Source of the DNA: Njordibacter sp937773555
GTDB lineage: Bacteria > Pseudomonadota > Gammaproteobacteria > Pseudomonadales > Balneatricaceae
Assembly (NCBI RefSeq): GCF_047730085.1
Contig: NZ_CP159830.1
Location: 1,612,001 to 1,676,000, forward strand
Length of the DNA: 64,000 nt
Direction: 5' to 3'
Made by a program: the position numbers and the translations under genes. Of the stretch, positions 1-7,361 are shown in pieces. The notes below the pieces were generated by a model, which was given only the letters and a program-made list of their open reading frames with translations, searched no databases and was not told the origin of the DNA. Every line of letters starts with the position of its first letter. The stretch's first letter is position 1.

Positions 1-547
1 GCTGATAATGATACTTTCGCCCTCGCACTTCGAGAGTTTCCATAATGTAGCCAATACCCAACACATGCTTTTGTTTTCGCGCTCGACCAATAATATTAAT
101 ACCCAGTTCAATACGCAGGGCGTCAGCAAGAGCTAACCAATCATCTCCTAGTTGCTTATGGTACAAAAGACTGACAAGAACTTCACCACGTTGGCTGCTT
201 AAAAAATCTATTTGGAATAACTTTTTACTCAACACAGGCGACGCTTTAATGCCTGCCAGTAGGGGTATCATTAGGTCATTTATTGGCTCACTGGCTTGAG
301 GAAAAGACTCTATGCGAATGGGCTGATATTTATTACCTGGTGGAAACATAGCATAAAATAAGTCATCCCCCTCGTGCCACATACGAAATTCTGCCCGCAT
401 GCGATAATTTTCTGGCTTAGATGAGAATACGTCTAACACAAGGCCTGAGGCAAAACTGCCTAACTCATCAAAGCGACGCCTAATCTGTTCACTTTTAGCG
501 TCTAGTAGGGCTTGGTATTGTTGCGGTTCTATAGGCTCAAGTGCCAC
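1..547 (-). CDS. trmA: tRNA (uracil-5-)-methyltransferase TrmA, N-terminal part (cut by window edge)
   Basis: This is the first 182 codons of TrmA, the SAM-dependent enzyme that makes ribothymidine at U54 of tRNA; the catalytic half lies outside the window. The translation begins LEPEQYQALLDAK after the start and carries YRMRAEFRMWHEGDDL, KLFQIDFLSSQRGEVLVSLL and IGRARKQK-like stretches that match the E. coli TrmA N-terminal region closely. The start is GTG at 547, chosen because AAGGAG lies seven bases upstream and no ATG offers a comparable site. The gene is divergent from metG. Assignment is firm from sequence similarity to the remembered E. coli protein; only completeness is unknown. Confidence 0.9.
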   Translation of the reverse strand, partial: MALEPIEPQQYQALLDAKSEQIRRRFDELGSFASGLVLDVFSSKPENYRMRAEFRMWHEGDDLFYAMFPPGNKYQPIRIESFPQASEPINDLMIPLLAGIKASPVLSKKLFQIDFLSSQRGEVLVSLLYHKQLGDDWLALADALRIELGINIIGRARKQKHVLGIGYIMETLEVRGRKYHYQ

Positions 548-585
548 AAACCTGCTCCTTAAACTGGGATCTGTTATTAGTGTGG

Positions 586-594
586 ATTATAGCA
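586..594 (-). promoter_or_regulatory. Extended -10 promoter element for trmA
   Basis: On the minus strand the sequence is TGCTATAAT, a perfect extended -10 (TGn plus TATAAT), about 40 bases upstream of the GTG start of trmA. I see no good -35, which fits an extended -10 promoter. The match is direct; that it is used is inferred. Confidence 0.5.
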
Positions 595-741
595 GGGCAA
601 ACGGGCATAAACATATAATCCTGCACTCTTAGAGGAGAAACTATAGGCGTACAGTCCAATGTTTTGTACAATGGTGGCCGAAACATCAAATCCACTAGTT
701 TGCGCTCCATTTAGCGCCCTTAAGACACTTGAATCTAACCC

Positions 742-2424
742 ATGACTACTACTCGCGAAATACTTGTAACCAGCGCATTACCTTATGCCAACGGCTCTAT
801 TCATCTTGGCCATATGCTGGAGTACATTCAAACTGATATCTGGGTGAGATTCCAGCGTCACACTGGCAATAGCTGCCACTATGTATGTGCAGACGATGCA
901 CATGGCACAGCGATTATGTTGCGTGCCGAACAAGAGGGTATTACATCCGAACAGTTAATTGCCAAGGTACAAGCAGAACACGAGCAAGATTTTAGTAATT
1001 TTAATGTTTCTTTTGACAACTTTTATTCAACTCACTCCCCTGAAAACCGTGAATTCTCAGAATACATTTATAGAGCCTGCGAGGCCAAGGGCCATATTGC
1101 TTCACGAACTATTACGCAAGCTTTCGACCCAGAAAAGCAATTATTTTTGGCTGACCGATTTATTAAAGGCACCTGTCCAAAGTGTAAAACAGAAGATCAG
1201 TATGGCGATAACTGTGAGTCTTGCGGAGCCACCTACTCTCCGTCTGATTTAATTAATCCTAAATCAGCGATTTCTGGCGCAACACCTATTCAAAAAGACT
1301 CCACTCACCTATTTTTTAAACTTCCAGACTTTGAGGAATTGCTGAAGCAATGGACCCGAAGTGGTAGCTTACAGAGTGAAATCGCTAATAAACTAGCTGA
1401 ATGGCTAGATTCTGGCCTACAGGAGTGGGACATCAGCAGAGATGCACCCTATTTTGGTTTTGAAATACCAGGTCAAAAAAATAAGTTCTTTTATGTATGG
1501 TTAGACGCACCAATTGGCTATATGGCTAGTTTCAAAAACTTATGCGATCGCACAGAAAAACTGGACTTTGACCATTATTGGAATAAAAACTCAAATACTG
1601 AGCTGTACCATTTTATTGGTAAAGACATTATAAACTTCCACGGTCTTTTTTGGCCTGCTATGTTACATGCTGCTGACTTCCGCACACCTACGGCTGTTTA
1701 CGCACATGGTTTTTTAACTGTGAATGGCCAAAAAATGTCTAAGTCTCGTGGCACTTTTATTAAAGCCGGTACTTATTTACGCCACCTTAACCCAGAATAT
1801 TTGCGTTACTATTTTGCAGCCAAACTCAATAACAAAGTTGATGACATAGACTTAAACCTAGAAGATTTCGTACAACGAGTCAATTCAGACTTAGTGGGTA
1901 AGGTGGTGAATATTGCCAGCCGCAGTGCGGGCTTCATTAGTAAGAAATTTAATGGTCAACTTAGTAGTGCTGTAAGTGAAGCCGAATTGCTTAATGCATT
2001 TTCTAATGAACAATATGCCATAGCAGACTATTACGAAAACCGTGAATTTGGCAAAGCCATAAAATCTGTAATGGCATTAGCAGATCAAGCCAACCAATAC
2101 ATTGCTGATAAAGCACCATGGGTGTTGGCAAAACAAGAAGGTTCTGAACAACAGGTTCAGGATATTTGCTCCACGGGCCTTAACATGTTCCGTATGTTAA
2201 TGATTTATTTAAAACCTATTTTACCCATTATGACGCAAGATGCTGCTAGATTTCTTAATGATAACCTTGCTTGGTCAGGACTAAATACGCCCCTTGTTGG
2301 CCATAGCATTGAGAAATTCAAACCACTCATGACCCGTATTGAGGGTATTCAAATAGAAGCGATGTTAGAAGATTCCAAGGTAGAAGTGGCTAAAGAGCTG
2401 GCACTCAAAGAAAAACAAGGCTAA
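742..2424 (+). CDS. metG: Methionyl-tRNA synthetase, short form without C-terminal tRNA-binding domain
   Basis: Charges tRNA-Met with methionine. The class I signatures are present: HLGH at residues 21-24 and KMSKS at 331-335. A zinc knuckle with two CxxC pairs is at C145/C148 and C158/C161. The protein is 560 aa; E. coli MetRS is 677 aa because of a C-terminal Trbp111-like dimerisation and tRNA-binding domain, which is absent here, and nothing in frame after the stop encodes it. The start is fixed by an in-frame TAA at 736-738 just before the ATG, yet no Shine-Dalgarno sequence is visible. The gene is monocistronic and ends at a strong hairpin shared with sucD. Short MetRS forms are known in other bacteria, so function is not in doubt. 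Confidence 0.93.
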   Translation: MTTTREILVTSALPYANGSIHLGHMLEYIQTDIWVRFQRHTGNSCHYVCADDAHGTAIMLRAEQEGITSEQLIAKVQAEHEQDFSNFNVSFDNFYSTHSPENREFSEYIYRACEAKGHIASRTITQAFDPEKQLFLADRFIKGTCPKCKTEDQYGDNCESCGATYSPSDLINPKSAISGATPIQKDSTHLFFKLPDFEELLKQWTRSGSLQSEIANKLAEWLDSGLQEWDISRDAPYFGFEIPGQKNKFFYVWLDAPIGYMASFKNLCDRTEKLDFDHYWNKNSNTELYHFIGKDIINFHGLFWPAMLHAADFRTPTAVYAHGFLTVNGQKMSKSRGTFIKAGTYLRHLNPEYLRYYFAAKLNNKVDDIDLNLEDFVQRVNSDLVGKVVNIASRSAGFISKKFNGQLSSAVSEAELLNAFSNEQYAIADYYENREFGKAIKSVMALADQANQYIADKAPWVLAKQEGSEQQVQDICSTGLNMFRMLMIYLKPILPIMTQDAARFLNDNLAWSGLNTPLVGHSIEKFKPLMTRIEGIQIEAMLEDSKVEVAKELALKEKQG

Positions 2425-2450
2425 GTGCCTAACTCTTTTCATAAAGATAC

Positions 2451-2479
2451 AAAAAGGCCACCCTAAGGTGGCCTTTTTT
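2451..2479. terminator. Bidirectional intrinsic terminator between metG and sucD
   Basis: A 12-bp stem, AAAAAGGCCACC with loop CTAA, pairs with GGTGGCCTTTTT. A T-run follows on both strands, so it can end both metG (plus) and the sdh-suc operon (minus). Confidence 0.9.
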
Positions 2480-2498
2480 ATGGCATTAGGTCAAGAGC

Positions 2499-3374
2499 TT
2501 AGCTCCAGCCAGTCACTTCTTTTAGCGCTTTACCGATATCAGCAAGAGAACGAACAGTTTTAACACCTGCATCCTCTAAGGCAGCAAATTTTTCGTCTGC
2601 CGTACCTTTGCCACCAGAAATAATGGCGCCAGCATGGCCCATACGCTTACCAGCAGGTGCAGTAACACCAGCAATGTAAGACACAACAGGCTTAGTCACA
2701 TTAGCTTTAATGTAAGCCGCCGCTTCTTCTTCTGCAGTACCGCCAATTTCACCAATCATAACAATGGCTTCAGTCGCTGGGTCTTGTTCAAATAACTCAA
2801 GCACGTCAATAAAGTTAGTACCTGGAATTGGGTCGCCACCAATACCTACACATGTAGACTGTCCATAACCAGCGTCTGTGGTTTGCTTAACAGCTTCATA
2901 AGTTAAGGTACCTGAACGAGACACTATGCCAACCTTGCCTGGCAAATGAATATGGCCAGGCATAATACCGATTTTACATTCACCAGGAGTAATTACACCA
3001 GGGCAATTGGGGCCTACTAAACGTACTGCGAGTTGGTCGCAAATTACCTTACATTCCAACATATCTAAAGTTGGAATACCTTCAGTGATGGCAACAATAA
3101 ACTTGATACCTGCATTAGCAGCTTCAAGTATTGAGTCCTTACAAAAAGCCGCAGGCACATAAATAACAGAAGCCTCAGCACCAGTAGCTATAACCGCTTC
3201 ATTGACAGTGTTAAATACAGGCAGGCCCAGGTGAGTGGTACCTCCTTTTCCTGGAGTTACGCCGCCCACCATTTGAGTGCCGTATTCAATGGCTTGTTCA
3301 GAGTGAAAAGTACCCTGACTACCGGTAAAACCTTGGCAAATAACCTTAGTGTCTTTGTTAATTAAGATACTCAT
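2499..3374 (-). CDS. sucD: Succinyl-CoA synthetase (ADP/GDP-forming), alpha subunit
   Basis: The alpha subunit of the TCA-cycle enzyme that converts succinyl-CoA to succinate with substrate-level ATP or GTP formation. It has a CoA-binding Rossmann domain at the N-terminus (GFTGSQGTFH) and the phosphohistidine motif GHAGAIISGG, with the His near residue 247 (His246 in E. coli). Its 291 aa are normal for the family. Its ATG overlaps the sucC stop by four bases, so the two subunits are translationally coupled. It is the last gene of the sdhCDAB-sucAB-lpdA-sucCD block and ends before the terminator shared with metG. Confidence 0.97.
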   Translation of the reverse strand: MSILINKDTKVICQGFTGSQGTFHSEQAIEYGTQMVGGVTPGKGGTTHLGLPVFNTVNEAVIATGAEASVIYVPAAFCKDSILEAANAGIKFIVAITEGIPTLDMLECKVICDQLAVRLVGPNCPGVITPGECKIGIMPGHIHLPGKVGIVSRSGTLTYEAVKQTTDAGYGQSTCVGIGGDPIPGTNFIDVLELFEQDPATEAIVMIGEIGGTAEEEAAAYIKANVTKPVVSYIAGVTAPAGKRMGHAGAIISGGKGTADEKFAALEDAGVKTVRSLADIGKALKEVTGWS

Positions 3375-4540
3375 GCTTCACCTCCAGCTGCAGCAACCAC
3401 TTGTTGAGCTGCACCACTTAGGCTCGTAGCAGCAATAATATCAAGGCCACTTTCTGCCAGCTTTTGACTACCTAATTCAGCATTATTACCTTCCAAACGA
3501 ACAACTACAGGCACGTTTACACCAACTTCTTTCACGGCACCTATAATGCCCTCAGCAATCAGATCACAACGTACAATCCCACCAAAAATGTTCACCAATA
3601 CCGCCTTAACCCGCTCGTCAGACAAGATGATCTTAAACGCCTCAGTCACGCGCTCTTTGGTTGCACCGCCCCCTACGTCCAAAAAGTTAGCTGGGAAACC
3701 ACCGTGCAAAGCAACAATGTCCATGGTTCCCATTGCTAAACCTGCACCATTAACTAAACAACCTATAGTGCCATCTAGAGCAACATAATTTAAGTCCCAA
3801 GAAGCGGCATGAGCTTCACGCTCATCGTCTTGACTTGGATCATGCATCGCTTGAATGTCTTTGTGACGGTAAACCGCGTTGCTGTCAATCACAACCTTAG
3901 CGTCTAAACAGTGTAAATCACCTTGCTCAGTCACTACCAAAGGGTTAATTTCTAATAAGGCTAGGTCTTTATCTTGGAACAACTGCGCCAAACCAATAAA
4001 TATTTTAGTAAACTGACCAACTTGCTTACCCTTAAGGCCTAACTTAAACGCTAGCTCACGCCCTTGGTAGGGTTGAGCTCCAGTTAACGGGTCAATCTCT
4101 GCCTTCAAAATCTTTTCAGGAGTCTCTTCAGCCACCTGCTCAATTTCTACGCCGCCCTCGGTCGACGCCATAAATACAATACGCTGACTACTGCGATCTA
4201 CCACAGCGCCAAGATAAAGTTCTTGTGCAATATCTGTGCACGGCTCAATATAAACCTTCGAAACAGGCTGGCCATCAGCATCTGTCTGATAGGTAACCAT
4301 TCGGTTACCTAACCACTTGTTAGCAAAATCTGCAGCTTCCTTTTTAGACGAAATTAATTGTACGCCGCCCGCTTTACCCCGGCCACCCGCGTGAACTTGG
4401 GCTTTAATTACCCAGCGATCGCCTGGAACTTGATCCAGTGCCGCCATGGCTTCTTCTGCTGTATCTACGGCGATACCGCTAGATACGGGCAAGCCGTACT
4501 GGGCAAACAACAGTTTGCCTTGATATTCATGAAGATTCAT
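3371..4540 (-). CDS. sucC: Succinyl-CoA synthetase, beta subunit
   Basis: The nucleotide-binding beta subunit that pairs with SucD. It has an N-terminal ATP-grasp fold starting MNLHEYQGKLLF, the conserved KAQVHAGGRGKAGG loop near residues 46-60, a Mg-binding LLEINPLVV segment, and the C-terminal ligase domain with GCLVNGAGLAMGTMD and NIFGGIVRCD. Its 389 aa are typical (E. coli 388). It lies 41 bases after lpdA and overlaps sucD by four bases. No anomalies seen. Confidence 0.97.
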   Translation of the reverse strand: MNLHEYQGKLLFAQYGLPVSSGIAVDTAEEAMAALDQVPGDRWVIKAQVHAGGRGKAGGVQLISSKKEAADFANKWLGNRMVTYQTDADGQPVSKVYIEPCTDIAQELYLGAVVDRSSQRIVFMASTEGGVEIEQVAEETPEKILKAEIDPLTGAQPYQGRELAFKLGLKGKQVGQFTKIFIGLAQLFQDKDLALLEINPLVVTEQGDLHCLDAKVVIDSNAVYRHKDIQAMHDPSQDDEREAHAASWDLNYVALDGTIGCLVNGAGLAMGTMDIVALHGGFPANFLDVGGGATKERVTEAFKIILSDERVKAVLVNIFGGIVRCDLIAEGIIGAVKEVGVNVPVVVRLEGNNAELGSQKLAESGLDIIAATSLSGAAQQVVAAAGGEA

Positions 4541-4581
4541 TATGTTGCCTGTTTACTTAAATTTAAATTTAACCTAACTAC

Positions 4582-6024
4582 TTATTTTCTCTTTTTCCTA
4601 TTGGCCATGTGAATAGCATGGCCATCTACGGCTAGGGCAGCTTCGTGAACTGCTTCGCTCAATGAAGGGTGAGCAAACACTGTCAGCGCAAGATCCTCAG
4701 CACTGGAGCCAAATTCCATCGCAATAACGGCCTGAGCAATAAGTTCAGACGCGTTACCACCAAGAATATGACAACCTAAAATACGGTCTGTTTGCGCATC
4801 AGCAATCAACTTCACAAAACCTTGAGTGTCGTTTGCGGCCATGGCGCGGCCGGAAGCTGCAAATGGAAACTTACCCACCTTAATTTCGACACCTTCAGAC
4901 TTTAGTTCCTGCTCTGTTTTACCAACCCAAGCCATTTCTGGATGGGTATAAATCACCCAAGGAATACAGTCATAATTAATCAAAGCTTTATTGCCTGCAA
5001 TGATATCTGCAACCATCATGCCTTCTTCAGAAGCCTTGTGAGCTAACATAGGGCCACGAACAACGTCACCAATAGCATATACCCCAGGAGCATCTGTTTT
5101 ACAGCGTGAGTTAACATGAACATATCCTCGTTCATCAAGCCCTACGCCAGAATCTGCTGCCAACAGGCCTTCAGTGTACGGTTTACGACCTACAGCAACA
5201 ATCAACTTGTCGAATGTTAGTGTCTCGGAGTCGCCATCGGCCTTTTTAACGGCGACTTTAACTTCGTTATTGACAACTTCAGTCCCAGTAACTAGTGCAC
5301 CAAGGCGAATATTCATGCCTTGCTTCTTTAAACACTTAGCCGCTTCCTTGGATAAATCCTTATCAGCTGATCCTAAAAATGTGTCCATTGCTTCTAATAC
5401 AACAACATCACTACCCAAGCGTTGCCATACTGTACCCATCTCTAAGCCAATAACGCCAGCACCAATGATACCTAAACGTTTTGGTACTTCACGAATATTT
5501 AGTGCGCCCACGTTATCTATAATAATATCGTCAATTAACGGTGCTGGCGGAATAGTTACCGCTACAGAACCAGCAGCTAATATGACACTGCCCGCTTTAA
5601 CTTCACTGACGCTGCCATCAGCAGCAGTCACCTTTACCATACAGTCTTTTTGTAGCTGGCCCATGCCGTGAATTAAGGTCACACCATTAGCTTTAAATAA
5701 CCCAGCCACACCCATAGTGAGGTTGCTAACAATGGCATTTTTACGCGCCAACATGGCAGCCACGTCCATGGTTACTTCACCTGTATTGATACCATGAACT
5801 TCAAATTCGTGTTTGGCATCATGGAATTTATGAGTCGAGTCCAGTAACGCCTTTGATGGAATACAACCTACATTTAAGCAGGTTCCGCCTAATACTGGAG
5901 CACCTTTATCACTGGTCCATTTTTCTACACAAGCTGTCTTTAACCCCAGTTGCGCAGCACGGATTGCGGCGACATAGCCACCAGGACCGCCACCAATAAC
6001 GACCAAATCAAATTCTTGGGACAT
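4582..6024 (-). CDS. lpdA: Dihydrolipoyl dehydrogenase (E3)
   Basis: The flavoprotein E3 that reoxidises dihydrolipoyl groups and passes electrons to NAD. Motifs seen are the FAD-binding GGGPGG at residues 11-16, the redox-active disulfide in GGTCLNVGCIPSK (C49, C54), a second NAD-binding GAGVIGLEMG, and the C-terminal catalytic HPSLSE pair (H452, E457). It is 480 aa. Its place between sucB and sucC indicates an E3 mainly for the 2-oxoglutarate dehydrogenase complex; whether pyruvate dehydrogenase has its own E3 cannot be seen here. The C-terminus ends in a basic RKKRK tail. Confidence 0.96.
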   Translation of the reverse strand: MSQEFDLVVIGGGPGGYVAAIRAAQLGLKTACVEKWTSDKGAPVLGGTCLNVGCIPSKALLDSTHKFHDAKHEFEVHGINTGEVTMDVAAMLARKNAIVSNLTMGVAGLFKANGVTLIHGMGQLQKDCMVKVTAADGSVSEVKAGSVILAAGSVAVTIPPAPLIDDIIIDNVGALNIREVPKRLGIIGAGVIGLEMGTVWQRLGSDVVVLEAMDTFLGSADKDLSKEAAKCLKKQGMNIRLGALVTGTEVVNNEVKVAVKKADGDSETLTFDKLIVAVGRKPYTEGLLAADSGVGLDERGYVHVNSRCKTDAPGVYAIGDVVRGPMLAHKASEEGMMVADIIAGNKALINYDCIPWVIYTHPEMAWVGKTEQELKSEGVEIKVGKFPFAASGRAMAANDTQGFVKLIADAQTDRILGCHILGGNASELIAQAVIAMEFGSSAEDLALTVFAHPSLSEAVHEAALAVDGHAIHMANRKKRK

Positions 6025-6087
6025 AATATTTTCTCAGATTTTTAGCCCGTGTTGGATCACAACGCAGACTTAGGTTAATACGCAGGC

Positions 6088-7311
6088 TTATATCTCAAGC
6101 AATATCCGCGCTGGATCTTGCAGCAATTCCTTAATGGTAACTAAGAACTGTACTGCTTCCTTGCCATCAATCATTCTGTGATCATAAGACAAGGCTAAAT
6201 ACATCATTGGGCGAATGACCACTTGGCCATTCTCTGCTACCGGGCGGTCCTGAATTTTGTGCATGCCTAAAATGGCAGTTTGTGGCGGGTTTAAAATTGG
6301 CGTTGATAGCAAAGATCCAAAAATACCACCGTTTGTTATAGTGAAGGTTCCACCCTGCATTTCTGCTAAAGTAAGCTTGCCATCTTTGGCTTGTGTGGCC
6401 AACTGCACTATACCCTTCTCAATATCAGCCAAGGTCATCGCTTCTACGTCACGCAACACAGGTACGACCAAACCTCGTTCTGTAGACACAGCAACACTAA
6501 CGTCTTGGTACGCATGGTATACCATATCGTTGCCGTCTAACGAAGCATTCACTGCTGGATAACGCTTGAGAGCTTCTGCTGAGGCCTTAACAAAGAACGA
6601 CATAAACCCTAAACGAGTGCCGTTGTGAGCTTTCTCAAACTGCGCTTTATACTGACTACGCAGCGCCATAATAGGCGACATATCAACTTCGTTGTAGGTG
6701 GTTAACATTGCTGCTTCGTTTTGCGCAGAGACCAAGCGCTTAGCAATAGTTGAGCGCAAGCGAGTCATTGGCACGCGCCTAGACGTGCGGTGTTGAGGGC
6801 CAGAAGACGGGGCCACTGTTTCGTTAACAACAGGCGCTGGTGCTGCGGGTGTTGGAGTTGCAACTGGAACAGGAACCGAGGTTACAGTCTCTGGATTCTT
6901 CAAGTAATTGAGCACGTCTTCTTTTAACAAACGCCCACCTTTACCCGTACCTGTGACCTTAGTTGCGTCCAAATTATTTTCATGGAGCAATTTGCGTACA
7001 GCAGGGCCACTCACATCAAGCTGATCTGCATTAGATGAGGGTGCGTCTTGTGCTTCGGGTAATTCTGCTCCCGCACCTGCAGTAAACCTAGCAATCACTT
7101 CATTACTCATCACTGTGCTGCCTTCAGCAGACATAATTTCGGACAAGCTACCATCAGCAGGTGCAACGACTTCCATTACTACTTTATCGGTCTCAATATC
7201 AACGATCAAGTCATCTCGCTTGCAGGCCTCCCCCGGTTGCTTATGCCAGGTAGCAATAGTGCCGTCTGCCACAGACTCAGGAAAAGAGGGGGCTTTAATT
7301 TCAATAGACAT
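6088..7311 (-). CDS. sucB: 2-oxoglutarate dehydrogenase E2, dihydrolipoyl succinyltransferase
   Basis: The core acyltransferase of the 2-oxoglutarate dehydrogenase complex. Domain order is clear: one lipoyl domain with the lipoylated Lys43 in ETDKVVMEV; an E3-binding domain around residues 103-136 (GPAVRKLLHENNLDATKVTG); a Pro/Ala/Val-rich linker; and the catalytic domain ending in SYDHRMIDG, with catalytic His378 and Asp382. At 407 aa with a single lipoyl domain it is the usual SucB size. It lies 50 bases downstream of sucA and upstream of lpdA in the same transcription direction. Confidence 0.96.
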   Translation of the reverse strand: MSIEIKAPSFPESVADGTIATWHKQPGEACKRDDLIVDIETDKVVMEVVAPADGSLSEIMSAEGSTVMSNEVIARFTAGAGAELPEAQDAPSSNADQLDVSGPAVRKLLHENNLDATKVTGTGKGGRLLKEDVLNYLKNPETVTSVPVPVATPTPAAPAPVVNETVAPSSGPQHRTSRRVPMTRLRSTIAKRLVSAQNEAAMLTTYNEVDMSPIMALRSQYKAQFEKAHNGTRLGFMSFFVKASAEALKRYPAVNASLDGNDMVYHAYQDVSVAVSTERGLVVPVLRDVEAMTLADIEKGIVQLATQAKDGKLTLAEMQGGTFTITNGGIFGSLLSTPILNPPQTAILGMHKIQDRPVAENGQVVIRPMMYLALSYDHRMIDGKEAVQFLVTIKELLQDPARILLEI

Positions 7312-7361
7312 GGTTTATCTCTTTACTCTAATGATTGGTAGGGTTTGCTCAATTAACCCGT

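Noticed and set aside
5174..5671. A 165-codon open frame on the plus strand inside lpdA
   Set aside because: It lies fully antisense to a strongly conserved gene, has Ser/Thr-rich biased composition typical of a shadow frame, and matches nothing.
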